A stretch of 64,000 bases of DNA from Pacificispira sp002696645 (GTDB taxonomy: Bacteria; Pseudomonadota; Alphaproteobacteria; UBA8366; Aestuariispiraceae). The DNA lies in the NCBI RefSeq assembly GCF_048892425.1, contig NZ_JBLZHU010000003.1, positions 1-64,000 on the forward strand. The letters run 5' to 3'. Shown piece by piece: positions 8,282 to 16,918 of the stretch (position 1 is the stretch's first letter; each line of letters starts with the position of its first letter). A model generated the notes under the pieces. That model had not been told where the DNA came from. It did no database searches and saw only the letters and a program-made list of their open reading frames with translations. The translations under genes were made by a program, and so were the position numbers.

Positions 8282-9415
8282 TCAAGCAGCCAAGGACCGG
8301 GCGATCAGCATGCGCTGGATATCGCTGGTCCCCTCGTAAATCTTGGTCACCCGCACATCGCGGGCCATGCGTTCCAGTGGGAAATCCTTCATGAAGCCAT
8401 AGCCACCCAGAGTCTGTAATGCGTCAGAGACCACAACCTCTGCCATTTCAGTCGCAAAGAGCTTCGCCATAGAGGCTTCGGTCAGGCATGGCTGACCGGC
8501 ATCCTTCATCGCAGCCGCATGCAGGATCATCTGGCGTGCAGCATGCAGTTTGGTTGCCCCATCGGCCAATCGGAATCCGACCGCCTGATGCTGCATGATC
8601 GGCTGGCCCATGGAGGTGCGTTCCTTGGCATAGCCGACGGCATAGTCCAGCGCGGCCCGCGCGATGCCCAGGGCCTGGGCGGCAATCCCGATGCGCCCGC
8701 CTTCCAGATTGGACAGCGCGATTTTATAGCCCTGCCCTTCTTCGCCCAACATCAGGTCGGGCGTCACCTCTACCCCTTCAAACCGCAGGGCACAGGTATC
8801 AGATGCATTCAGGCCCATCTTCTTTTCGATCCGCTCTACGACATACCCTTTGGTATCGGTGGGGACCAGAAAGGCGGAAATCCCGCGCTTGCCCGCATCC
8901 GGATCGGTGACAGCAAAGACCAGGGCAACGCCCGCAGTCGATCCATTGGTAATGAATTGTTTAGACCCATCAATCACCCATTTATTGCCGTCTTTGCGTG
9001 CCTTGGTTTTAATTGCGGACGCATCGGACCCGGCATGTGCCTCGGTCAGACAAAAGGCACCGATCATTTCGCCGCGCGCCAAGGGCTTCAGGAACCGTTC
9101 TTTCTGTTCATCGGTGCCATATCGCAGGACCGGCATGCAGCCGACAGAGTTATGCACGCTCATAATCGTCGATACAGACCCATCGCCCGCCGCGATTTCC
9201 TCCAGTGCCATGGCATAGGAAACCGTGTCCGTGCCAGCGCCATCCCATTCGGGCGGGACCATCATGCCCATCATGCCAAGCTGCGCCATCGCGTCGATCG
9301 CTTCCTTGGGGAAACGACATTCACGATCCCATTCCTCGGAATTAGGCGCCAGTTGCTCGGTCGCAAAGTCCCGCGCCATTTCGCGGATCATCATCTGCTC
9401 TTCGGTCAAAATCAT
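8282..9415 (-). CDS. acyl-CoA dehydrogenase, short or branched chain type
   Basis: This is a 377-residue FAD enzyme with the usual three domains: an alpha-helical N-terminus (LTEEQMMIREMARDFA), a beta middle domain (AFCLTEAHAGSDASAIKT) and a helical C-terminus ending KIYEGTSDIQRMLIARSL, where the Glu of YEGTSD is the catalytic base in the short/medium/branched-chain group. It is distinct from liuA in the same operon, so it may act on isobutyryl-CoA, 2-methylbutyryl-CoA or a short straight chain. The ATG at 9415 with GGGAGA upstream is chosen; a longer frame reading to 9583 runs into the carbonic anhydrase gene. Confidence 0.9.
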   Translation of the reverse strand: MILTEEQMMIREMARDFATEQLAPNSEEWDRECRFPKEAIDAMAQLGMMGMMVPPEWDGAGTDTVSYAMALEEIAAGDGSVSTIMSVHNSVGCMPVLRYGTDEQKERFLKPLARGEMIGAFCLTEAHAGSDASAIKTKARKDGNKWVIDGSKQFITNGSTAGVALVFAVTDPDAGKRGISAFLVPTDTKGYVVERIEKKMGLNASDTCALRFEGVEVTPDLMLGEEGQGYKIALSNLEGGRIGIAAQALGIARAALDYAVGYAKERTSMGQPIMQHQAVGFRLADGATKLHAARQMILHAAAMKDAGQPCLTEASMAKLFATEMAEVVVSDALQTLGGYGFMKDFPLERMARDVRVTKIYEGTSDIQRMLIARSLAA

Positions 9416-9455
9416 GGTCGTTTCTCCCAGTTCGGTCAGCCTGATCCGGCTGGCT

Positions 9456-10106
9456 CTATTTGCCCATAAGATCCGGCACGCTGTCGACGATACTGAACTG
9501 ACCGGTTTTCGGATCATGGGCCAGCATGTTGCCGGTATTGATATCAAACCACCAGCCATGCAGACGCAAAGAACCGTCATCAACCCGGCTTTGAATCCAG
9601 GGAAAGCCTTTCAAATTACGGATAGACGTTTTGATCGTCGCCATCTCCACGGCAGCCTCGGACCCCGGATCATCTGCACCATGCATGGCGCAGGCATCTT
9701 CCGCCAGCGCCATCCATGCCCCAATAAATTCCCGATCTTCCAGTTTATTGCCCTGATGGATGGAGCGCATGGCCTGCACACCGCCGCATTGATGATGACC
9801 CAGAATAACGATTTCCCGAACACCCAGATCCTTTACCGCAAATTCAATCGCCGACGATGTCCCATGATGGGATGAATCCGGACTGTATGGCGGCACCAGG
9901 GCGGCAACGTTGCGCACCACGAATATCTCCCCTGGATCCGCATTGAACAGGATCGCCGGGTCAACGCGGCTGTCAGAACAGGCGATGACCATGATCTCCG
10001 GCTTCTGACCTTCTTCTGCCAATTGCCGGGTCAGGTCGCCGCGCTTTTCATGATACAGCGCCCGATAGCTGCGATATCCCGCCAGCAGTCGATTAATTGG
10101 ATTCAC
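9456..10106 (-). CDS. beta-class carbonic anhydrase
   Basis: The 216-residue protein carries the zinc ligands and the Asp/Arg dyad of beta carbonic anhydrases: Cys43, Asp45 and Arg47 in ACSDSRVDP, and His104 and Cys107 in GHHQCGG. It interconverts CO2 and bicarbonate in the cytosol. It overlaps the SDR gene by 4 bp (ATGA) and is followed 40 bp later by the acyl-CoA dehydrogenase, so it belongs to the liu operon. Bicarbonate is a substrate of methylcrotonyl-CoA carboxylase encoded downstream, so a supporting role is likely; that link is inference from context. Confidence 0.95.
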   Translation of the reverse strand: MNPINRLLAGYRSYRALYHEKRGDLTRQLAEEGQKPEIMVIACSDSRVDPAILFNADPGEIFVVRNVAALVPPYSPDSSHHGTSSAIEFAVKDLGVREIVILGHHQCGGVQAMRSIHQGNKLEDREFIGAWMALAEDACAMHGADDPGSEAAVEMATIKTSIRNLKGFPWIQSRVDDGSLRLHGWWFDINTGNMLAHDPKTGQFSIVDSVPDLMGK

Positions 10107-10765
10107 CAGGGAAGCTCCTTTCCATCATAATTAAAGAATTGACCTGTTTGGCCAGCACCCAGCCCATCAACGACGGCTTTCATGCCACCGGCGGACTGGT
10201 TGGTATCGATGTCTGCCCCGGTCCCTCCCATATCCGTGCGCACCCATCCGGGATGCATCACAACGGTTCTGATATCACGCGGGGCCAGCTCTTTCGCCAG
10301 GCTGGATACCGCCATATTCAAGGCGGACTTGGAGGACCGATAGGCATATGCCCCCCCGGAGTTCAGGGCGACAGACCCCATCTTGCTGGTTGTGAAGGTC
10401 AGTTTGCGCTGGGTCGAGGCCGCAACGTTCTCCAACAGGGCGCGACATAACAAGATTGGCGCGATCGTATTGATGCGAAATGTTTCCAGCCATTCCTGCG
10501 CAGACAGGTCCATCAACATCTGACCCTTGTCCAGATAGACCCCGGCATTGTTCCACAACACGTCAATGGGACGTCCCGCCAATGATTTTGCTGCGGCAGC
10601 CACGGATGCTTCATCGGCAACATCCAGCGTCAAAGGCTCCCCCACCAAATCCGCCGAATTCGGATTGCGACAGGCGGCAATCACCGTCCATCCCTCGGCA
10701 TCATACAGTTCCGCCAGGCGTTTTCCGATACCGCGATTGGATCCTGTGATCAGGATTGTTGGCAT
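10103..10765 (-). CDS. short-chain dehydrogenase/reductase (SDR)
   Basis: The 220-residue classical-type SDR has the nucleotide-binding TGSNRGIGKR motif at residues 7-16, the NNAG motif (about residue 79) and a YxxxK active-site pair in AYRSSKSALN. The C-terminal GGMKAVVDGL is also typical of the group. Substrate cannot be told; related small SDRs occur in beta-oxidation gene clusters. It begins 20 bp after the thiolase and overlaps the carbonic anhydrase by 4 bp. Confidence 0.85.
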   Translation of the reverse strand: MPTILITGSNRGIGKRLAELYDAEGWTVIAACRNPNSADLVGEPLTLDVADEASVAAAAKSLAGRPIDVLWNNAGVYLDKGQMLMDLSAQEWLETFRINTIAPILLCRALLENVAASTQRKLTFTTSKMGSVALNSGGAYAYRSSKSALNMAVSSLAKELAPRDIRTVVMHPGWVRTDMGGTGADIDTNQSAGGMKAVVDGLGAGQTGQFFNYDGKELPW

Positions 10766-10785
10766 ATTTAATCAACCTCTTTCTT

Positions 10786-11976
10786 TTACTGCAGGCGTTT
10801 GACCGCCAGGGCCGTGGCCTCACCACCGCCAATACATAAGGAGGCGACGCCCGTCTGCAAATCATAGGTCTTTAAAGCATTCAGCAGTGTGACCAGAATA
10901 CGCGCGCCAGATGCCCCAATTGGATGACCAAGCGCACAGGCACCCCCATGGATGTTCACCTTATCACGGGGCAGGTCAAGGTCATGCATCGCCGCCATGG
11001 CCACAACCGCGAAAGCCTCATTGACCTCATACAGATCCACCGCGTCTTTTGACCAACCTGCCTTGTCCAGGCATTTGCGGATTGCCTCGACCGGGGCGGT
11101 CGTGAACCAAGCCGGGGCCTGTGCATGGGTCGCATGCGACACAATCTCTGCCAGCGGGGTCAGGCCACGACGCTGTGCCTCTGACCGGCGCATCAGCACC
11201 AGGGCCGCCGCACCATCGGAAATGGAGGAGGAATTGGCGGGCGTCACCGTGCCATCCTTCGCAAAAGCAGGCTTCAGGGTCGGGATCTTATCTGGATTGG
11301 CAGTGCGGGGTTGTTCATCCAGGTTGACCGTCACCTCGCCTTTTCGGGTTTTCAGGGTGATCGGTGCGATTTCCGCCTCAAATGTGCCATCGGCTTGCGC
11401 CTTCTGGGCACGGGTTAAGCTTTCAATCGCAAAGGCATCCTGGGCGTCGCGCGTGAACTGATAATAGGTCGCGGTTTCCTCTGCAAAGGTCCCCATCAGG
11501 CGCCCCTTGTCATAGGCATCTTCCAGCCCGTCCAGGAACATATGGTCGATCACCTGACCATGGCCCAACCGCATGCCGCCCCGCGCCTTAGGCAACAGAT
11601 AGGGCGCGTTTGTCATACTCTCCATCCCGCCCGCAATCATCACATCGGCACTGCCCGCGATCAGCAGATCATGGGCCAGCATCGTCGCCTTCATGCCGGA
11701 CCCACACATTTTATTGATAGTGGTACAGCCCGCCGATTGGGGCATACCCGCCCCCAGACTGGCCTGACGCGCCGGGGCCTGACCCAGACCGGCGGGCAGC
11801 ACATTGCCGAAGATCACTTCGCCCACATCCTCGCCCGACACACCGGCGCGAGACAGTGCCTCACGGATCGCGACCGAGCCAAGCTCAGGGGCGGTCGCCT
11901 CCTTCAGGTCGCCCTGAAAGCTGCCCATAGGCGTGCGCGCGGCACCGACAATAACGATTGGGTCCTGTTGGGTCAT
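10786..11976 (-). CDS. acetyl-CoA C-acyltransferase (thiolase)
   Basis: The 396-residue thiolase has the acyl-accepting cysteine in INKMCGSGMKA (about residue 89), the catalytic His in GGACALGHPIGASG (about 350) and the second cysteine in SLCIGGGEA (about 380). Such biosynthetic-type thiolases interconvert acetoacetyl-CoA and two acetyl-CoA. In this operon it could finish the use of acetoacetate produced by HMG-CoA lyase after activation to acetoacetyl-CoA. No CoA-transferase or acetoacetyl-CoA synthetase is in the window. It follows liuA by 16 bp. Confidence 0.93.
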   Translation of the reverse strand: MTQQDPIVIVGAARTPMGSFQGDLKEATAPELGSVAIREALSRAGVSGEDVGEVIFGNVLPAGLGQAPARQASLGAGMPQSAGCTTINKMCGSGMKATMLAHDLLIAGSADVMIAGGMESMTNAPYLLPKARGGMRLGHGQVIDHMFLDGLEDAYDKGRLMGTFAEETATYYQFTRDAQDAFAIESLTRAQKAQADGTFEAEIAPITLKTRKGEVTVNLDEQPRTANPDKIPTLKPAFAKDGTVTPANSSSISDGAAALVLMRRSEAQRRGLTPLAEIVSHATHAQAPAWFTTAPVEAIRKCLDKAGWSKDAVDLYEVNEAFAVVAMAAMHDLDLPRDKVNIHGGACALGHPIGASGARILVTLLNALKTYDLQTGVASLCIGGGEATALAVKRLQ

Positions 11977-11992
11977 CGTTGCGTTCCTTTGG

Positions 11993-13165
11993 TTACGCCG
12001 TCTCGTTAAACAATTCGCGGCCGATCAGCATGCGGCGGATTTCTGAGGTGCCCGCTCCAATCTCATACAGTTTGGCATCGCGCAGCAGGCGGCCCGTCGG
12101 ACTTTCATTGATATAGCCCATGCCGCCCAGGACCTGGATCGCCTCCAGCGTCATCCAGGTTGCCTTTTCTGCGGCATACAGAATCGCACCCGCCGCGTCC
12201 TTGCGGGTTGTTTGACCACGATCACAGGCTTTGACCACAGCATAGACATAGGCCTTGCAGGCATTCATCGTGGTATACATATCGGCCAGCTTGCCCTGCA
12301 TCAGCTGGAATTCTCCGATGGCCTGGCCGAACTGTTTGCGCTCGTGCAGATAGGGCAGCACCACATCCATACAGGCCTCCATAATGCCCAACGGACCGGC
12401 CGCCAGCACAGCGCGCTCATAATCCAACCCGCTCATCAGGACTTTGACGCCCCTATTCAGACCGCCCAGAATATTCTCCTCTGGTACTTCACAATTTTCG
12501 AATACCAGTTCCCCGGTATGGGAGCCGCGCATCCCCAGCTTGTCTAGCTTTTGCGCGACGGAGAATCCTTTGAAATCCTTTTGCACCAGAAAGGCGGTGA
12601 TGCCCTTGGATCCAGCGTCTGGGTCGGTCTTGGCATAGATCACCATGGTATCGGCATCAGGGCCATTGGTGATCCACATCTTGGTGCCATTCAGGATATA
12701 GCGATCGCCCTTCTTTTCGGCCCGCAGCTTCATGCCCACAACGTCAGAGCCCGCGCCGGGTTCAGACATCGCCAAGGCCCCGACATGATCCCCGGAAATC
12801 AGTTTCGGCAGATAGCGCTGTTTCTGCTCTTCCGTACCATTGCGGCGGATCTGATTGACGCACAAATTGGAATGGGCGCCATAGCTGAGGCCCACAGAGG
12901 CAGAGGCGCGGCTGATTTCCTCCATCGCGATGGCATGTTCCAGATAGCCCATGCCAGCGCCGCCATATTCTTCCTCAACCGTGATGCCCAACAGCCCCAT
13001 ATCGCCGAATTTCTTCCACATATCCATTGGGAATTGATCGGTCTTGTCGATCTCCGCCGCGCGGGGGGCCAGCTCGTCAGACACAAAGCTGGAGACGCTG
13101 TCACGCAGCATCTCGGCGGTTTCGCCCAGATCAAAGTCCAGCGTCGGATAGGAATTGGAAATCAT
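11993..13165 (-). CDS. liuA: isovaleryl-CoA dehydrogenase
   Basis: The 390-residue flavoprotein oxidises isovaleryl-CoA to 3-methylcrotonyl-CoA, the first committed step of the liu pathway, and passes electrons to ETF. The catalytic Glu lies in LDYERAVLAAGPLG (about residue 250), the position special to isovaleryl-CoA dehydrogenases; the usual C-terminal Glu site reads IGAGTSEIRRMLIGREL, with Gly in place of the Glu, which is the accepted mark of this enzyme. It is followed 16 bp later by the thiolase. Confidence 0.95.
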   Translation of the reverse strand: MISNSYPTLDFDLGETAEMLRDSVSSFVSDELAPRAAEIDKTDQFPMDMWKKFGDMGLLGITVEEEYGGAGMGYLEHAIAMEEISRASASVGLSYGAHSNLCVNQIRRNGTEEQKQRYLPKLISGDHVGALAMSEPGAGSDVVGMKLRAEKKGDRYILNGTKMWITNGPDADTMVIYAKTDPDAGSKGITAFLVQKDFKGFSVAQKLDKLGMRGSHTGELVFENCEVPEENILGGLNRGVKVLMSGLDYERAVLAAGPLGIMEACMDVVLPYLHERKQFGQAIGEFQLMQGKLADMYTTMNACKAYVYAVVKACDRGQTTRKDAAGAILYAAEKATWMTLEAIQVLGGMGYINESPTGRLLRDAKLYEIGAGTSEIRRMLIGRELFNETA

Positions 13166-13209
13166 GGCTTCGTTTCCTCACGTTAAGTTTCAGTAAGCCG
13201 CTCTTGTTC

Positions 13210-13668
13210 TCAGGCGGCCTTATCGTCGGACATACCGTCCATTGTCATTAAGGTGCACAGGGCCGTCGCGCAGAGTTTACGCTTACCCGCTGTCTCTCCA
13301 TAAATCCGCGCTTCACAGACTGTCAGGCGGCGGCCGGGCTTTAGCACCTGCCCCGTCGCAATCAGGAACTCGCCCTTGCCGGGAGAGACGATGTTGATCT
13401 TGTATTCCACCGTCAGGATCGAATCCTGGGGCGCCAACAGCGTGAAGGCGCAGTATCCCCCGGCATTATCGGCCATGGTCCCGATCACGCCGCCATGGAA
13501 ATAGCCATGCTGCTGGCTCAGTTCCGGGCGATATGGCAACCGTATCTCAACATGACCTGGGGAGACAGCGGTAAGCTGCGCGCCCAATGTCGCCATGAAC
13601 CCCTGACGGGCAAAACTGTCGCGGGTGCGGCTTTCAAAATCTGGGTTGTGGACTTGAAATTCACTCAT
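13210..13668 (-). CDS. PaaI-type hot-dog thioesterase
   Basis: The 152-residue hot-dog protein contains HGGVIGTMADNAGGYCA, the PaaI-type active-site helix, and PGKGEFLIATGQVLKPGRRL on the strand that follows. It probably hydrolyses short or aromatic acyl-CoA and could relieve CoA trapping during leucine breakdown. Its start overlaps the stop of the preceding thioesterase gene by 4 bp (ATGA), and 44 bp separate it from liuA. Confidence 0.88.
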   Translation of the reverse strand: MSEFQVHNPDFESRTRDSFARQGFMATLGAQLTAVSPGHVEIRLPYRPELSQQHGYFHGGVIGTMADNAGGYCAFTLLAPQDSILTVEYKINIVSPGKGEFLIATGQVLKPGRRLTVCEARIYGETAGKRKLCATALCTLMTMDGMSDDKAA

Positions 13669-14138
13669 GCCGCAGCCTCCGCAGGCAAAGGTTTCAGGAT
13701 AGATGTGATCCGTGCTGCAACCGAGCCTGGAAACTGTGTCGCCTTATGGGCCGCGCGATCCAGGCATGCCACGGTGTAGGTACAGGTCGCAGCTAATGTT
13801 TCGACACCGTCTTGGCCATCATCGATCAAAACATAGAGGCGATGATGAAACCGGGCTGTTTTCGGCTTCAGCCAAACGAAGCGACTGCGCACCAGGAAGC
13901 TTTCCCCCGGAAATAATTCCCGATGATAGGTCAACCGGGATTCCAGGGCTGCAATGCCAATTTGCTGATCCTGCATAACCGTCGGGGTCATTCCAACGCT
14001 GTTCCAGAACGCCCAGGTCGCCTCATCAAATTTACGGGTATAGGCTGCGACATTCATATGGCCCATATGATCGCAGTCATCGCTGTAGACCGTGCTGCGG
14101 CCCGTGATATCATCAGAACCGAAATCAATTGTTGTCAT
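13665..14138 (-). CDS. 4-hydroxybenzoyl-CoA thioesterase-like hot-dog protein
   Basis: The 157-residue protein has the DDCDHMGHMNVAAYTRKFDE segment near its N-terminus; Asp in D-x-x-x-H-x-N is the catalytic group in the YbgC/4HBT branch. It is a second, unrelated-subclass thioesterase beside a PaaI-type one. It overlaps both the regulator gene (14135) and the next thioesterase (13665-13668) by 4 bp, so translation is coupled at both ends. The acyl-CoA substrate is not known. Confidence 0.88.
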   Translation of the reverse strand: MTTIDFGSDDITGRSTVYSDDCDHMGHMNVAAYTRKFDEATWAFWNSVGMTPTVMQDQQIGIAALESRLTYHRELFPGESFLVRSRFVWLKPKTARFHHRLYVLIDDGQDGVETLAATCTYTVACLDRAAHKATQFPGSVAARITSILKPLPAEAAA

Positions 14139-14545
14139 TCCGCCGCCTCCTTCGATCCTGCACGGGCCAATTCTGTCAGGCGTTGGCGACAGGTCCGGTC
14201 TACCTCGTCCAATTCTTTCAGGGTTAACTCAATATCTTTGCGTTTTTGTTCCAGGTCGTCCCGACGCTCCTGAATTTTGTCGAGGAAGTGCTGCAACTGA
14301 CCCAGCTCCCCCGGATCGGCGTGATACAGGTCAATGATTTCGCGAATTTCCGCCAGGGTGAAACCCAGCCGTTTTCCCCGCAGGATCAAGGTCAAACGAA
14401 CGCGGTCGCGGGGATGATACAGGCGCTGTTGCCCCTGACGTTCCGGGGTCAACATGCCTTCAGCTTCATAAAAACGGATGGTCCTGGCCGTGACACCAAA
14501 GTCCCGCACCAAGTCTGCAATGGTATGAACCTTGTTCCCCGGCAT
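14135..14545 (-). CDS. liuR: MerR-family regulator of the leucine/isovalerate operon
   Basis: The 136-residue protein has an N-terminal MerR winged helix-turn-helix (TIADLVRDFGVTARTIRFYE, then RLYHPRDRVRL) and a C-terminal coiled coil rich in Glu, Lys and Arg (about residues 78-125) for dimerisation. It lacks the cysteines of metal-sensing MerR proteins. It is the first gene of a run that holds liuABCDE, the usual place of LiuR in proteobacteria. GAAGGA lies about 8 bases before the ATG. The near-palindrome at 14629-14650 is its probable autoregulatory site. Confidence 0.88.
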   Translation of the reverse strand: MPGNKVHTIADLVRDFGVTARTIRFYEAEGMLTPERQGQQRLYHPRDRVRLTLILRGKRLGFTLAEIREIIDLYHADPGELGQLQHFLDKIQERRDDLEQKRKDIELTLKELDEVDRTCRQRLTELARAGSKEAAE

Positions 14546-14628
14546 CGATGGTCCTTCAAAAGGGTCAATGGTGGCAGGTCTGAATTGCGGTGTATTAAAC
14601 CACCCTCAAAAAGCAAGACACACCGTAG

Positions 14629-14650
14629 TTAACGTTTACGTAAACGTCAA
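14629..14650. promoter_or_regulatory. near-perfect palindrome, probable LiuR operator and promoter
   Basis: The core ACGTTTACGTAAACGT (14632-14647) is a perfect 16-bp palindrome. It extends to 22 bp with a single mismatched pair. It lies 84 bp before the liuR ATG. On the minus strand its outer part forms TTGACG, a good -35 box, with a weak TACGGT 17 bp further on, so the palindrome sits inside the spacer, as is usual for MerR-type regulation. Published LiuR sites in proteobacteria are of this GTTTACGTAAAC type (from memory, not searched). Confidence 0.7.
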
Positions 14651-14704
14651 TTATGATTCTTCAGATAATTCTTCACAGTCACGGTCATCAGGCCGACAGC
14701 CATC

Positions 14705-15736
14705 TTACTCTGTAGTGGACTTCTGAACCGGATCCGGAAGCGTCAGGGCCGGGTTCAACAACGCCCGCGGTTTCTTCCCACGGTAGGATTCGCGGTACAG
14801 AATATACAGGCCCGCCCCGACGATGATACTGGCCCCAATTATCGTCCAGTGGCCGGGGACTTCCGACAGAAAAATCCAACCGGCCAATGTGCCCCACAAA
14901 ACGCCGCTATATTCAAAAGGCGCGACAATCGACGGCGATGTTCGGGCATAGGCGCTGGTCAACATGATGAATCCGAAAGATGCGATTAATGCCGTCAAGG
15001 CGATCAGGCCAAAATCCGACAGATCTGGCATAATCCATGGGCGCAGCATGAATTGAATACTGGGATGATCCGCCGGATCAAAGAATGCCCCACCGCCCAG
15101 GAACAAACCCAACAGGATACTGCCGACGATAAAGGACAGCATCTGATAGAATGCGATGCTGGCCCCGGACATTTGCGAACTCAGCTTCCGGGTCAGAATC
15201 GCCATGACGGCATAGCTGACGCAACTTAAGACCGCGAAACCAGCCGCCGGGTCCAGGATATTGCCCGACGGCCCGACCACGACAATCACCCCCATAAATC
15301 CAACAAAAATCGCCACCCAGCGACGCCACCCAACGGCCTCACCCAACAGAAACACCGATAGCAAGCTGATCACAATGGGGCTGCAATAGGTGATGGTCAC
15401 GGTCGCTGCCAATGTCAGCTTTGCCATTGCCAGATAATAGCTCATAAAACAGGTCATGCCGCAGGTGCCCCGCAGCACGATGATCCAAGGTCTTACGATG
15501 CGAAATCCAGCCCAGCCATTGCGCCAGTAAACATAAAGCCCCATCAGCCAGATCGCCAATCCCCCCCGCATGAAAATCAGTTCATGAACCGGATAATGGG
15601 GGCTGAGTGTCCGCACGATGACATCTTGCAGGGTGAAAATGAATAACCCCCCGCTGAGCAGAAATACCGATAACACGGTGGACGGTTCGGCCGTTGAAAC
15701 CGGGGGATCATTCAGAGGGGCAGAGGCAGAGCTCAT
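14705..15736 (-). CDS. EamA/DMT-family transporter
   Basis: The 343-residue product has two EamA repeats and about ten membrane segments (for instance FLLSGGLFIFTLQDVIV near residue 25 and FVGFMGVIVVVGPSG in the first repeat). EamA proteins usually export amino acids or other metabolites across the inner membrane. The ATG at 15736 has AAGGA upstream and is preferred to a TTG at 15760. It is separated from liuR by 159 bp containing the liuR control site, so it is likely a separate transcript. Substrate unknown. Confidence 0.85.
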   Translation of the reverse strand: MSSASAPLNDPPVSTAEPSTVLSVFLLSGGLFIFTLQDVIVRTLSPHYPVHELIFMRGGLAIWLMGLYVYWRNGWAGFRIVRPWIIVLRGTCGMTCFMSYYLAMAKLTLAATVTITYCSPIVISLLSVFLLGEAVGWRRWVAIFVGFMGVIVVVGPSGNILDPAAGFAVLSCVSYAVMAILTRKLSSQMSGASIAFYQMLSFIVGSILLGLFLGGGAFFDPADHPSIQFMLRPWIMPDLSDFGLIALTALIASFGFIMLTSAYARTSPSIVAPFEYSGVLWGTLAGWIFLSEVPGHWTIIGASIIVGAGLYILYRESYRGKKPRALLNPALTLPDPVQKSTTE

Positions 15737-16147
15737 ATCGGTCCTTATCACAGTCGCCAAGCCTGATGAAAAGGACTGACAGACTCAAATCTGCCGTGAA
15801 TTGATCAGGCCATCCGATCCAACAGCGTCCTACATTGCCCCGCCAGCGACGCCTGCCCAAGGTATCCCCAAGGTATCCTATGGGACACACACCCCGTGAG
15901 TGCGTAAAAACCAGGCCAAAAGAGAAAGCCATTCACAACCAAACACTCTTATAGGGTGTCTGGAAAAAAGAAAAATGCGACCATTGCGATTTTATACTTC
16001 ACCCGACATGGGAATGGTGTTACCTATTTTATGTGGACGTCTTCAATATGTGTTCACACATTCCCTCCCCGCTACCGCTCAGGCCCCATCCTGGGCGGTA
16101 GTCTTGTCTGGGCAACCTGTGTGAGCTTTATTCGAGCGCATGATGCT
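15737..16147. other. 411-bp gap without a gene
   Basis: The promoter of the DMT gene should be in here. The only local feature seen is a short direct repeat AAGGTATCC (two copies around 15855-15880). Short open frames on the + strand (15900-16192) have no ribosome binding site and no recognisable product. No terminator hairpin was found. Confidence 0.5.
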
Positions 16148-16858
16148 CTAAGCGCTGAAAAGGGCGATGGTAGATGGGGGCAGGCTCATTAAATCTGTCA
16201 TGGCGCCAAAGGGACCAAAGCCACCACTGGTCTGGCGATCTTCCGCCTTATCCCGCGCGGCATCCATTTGGGCGTAGAGGGATTGTTCTGCCTGCAACAA
16301 GCGCAACTGCCCCAGAACCGCCTTCGCACCGCGCAGCGCCCGAGGGTCCGCGTCATTGTCGCTGAGATACTGAATTTGCTCTTCCTGCTGACGGATCAGG
16401 TCCAAAGTGCGGCTGCCTGTGCTGCTGCCCTGTCCCAAAGCGCGCGCGAAGGCGGCAACTGGAGAGGTTGAAAACACACTGTCCACCCCAAAAGGCAGCG
16501 ACTGCATGTTGTACTGCATCAAATCCGTGTCGGATTGATCCAGCCGCCCCGCATTTTTCAAGTCATCTGCAAGGGAGATGATTTCATCCACCGACAGGGC
16601 GCTGAGATCATAGCGTCGCGCAATATTCTGGTCCGCCGAGTTTGATATCCCAGAGTTTCCATAAGCCTGGGCAGCCTCATCCGCACTGGCCAGGGCATTA
16701 CCGGGCAATCCGTACCGCCCTTCCAGTGCATCATAGAACCGCGCCCGTCCCAAATCTCGGGCCAGATCGGCGGCATCCGGCGCAACGGTTTGTGACTGTT
16801 TCGCGGCCTCATAGGCTGTAGCGACCCGGTAAATGCTGGAATTGTTTGTCGGTAACAT
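16148..16858 (-). CDS. hypothetical protein
   Basis: This 236-residue protein is not recognised. It is hydrophilic, mostly predicted helical, rich in Ala, Asp, Gln and Ser, with no signal peptide or membrane segment. A repeated helix pattern (VATAYEAAKQ, then DLARDLGRARFYDALEGRYG) and a Q/E/L-rich stretch (about residues 155-215) suggest helical bundles or a coiled coil. The ATG at 16858 is preferred to a TTG at 16900. It lies 60 bp downstream of mgtE on the same strand and may be in the maeB-mgtE transcript. Confidence 0.6.
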   Translation of the reverse strand: MLPTNNSSIYRVATAYEAAKQSQTVAPDAADLARDLGRARFYDALEGRYGLPGNALASADEAAQAYGNSGISNSADQNIARRYDLSALSVDEIISLADDLKNAGRLDQSDTDLMQYNMQSLPFGVDSVFSTSPVAAFARALGQGSSTGSRTLDLIRQQEEQIQYLSDNDADPRALRGAKAVLGQLRLLQAEQSLYAQMDAARDKAEDRQTSGGFGPFGAMTDLMSLPPSTIALFSA

Positions 16859-16918
16859 CGTGGCGGCCCTGTGTTGCAGAATGTATCTGCAAAAAGCCAA
16901 AGCAAGCGCCGTGCCTAA

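Noticed and set aside
15900..16192. short open frames on the + strand in the gap after the DMT gene
   Set aside because: No ribosome binding site, no similarity, and they run into the antisense of the next gene.
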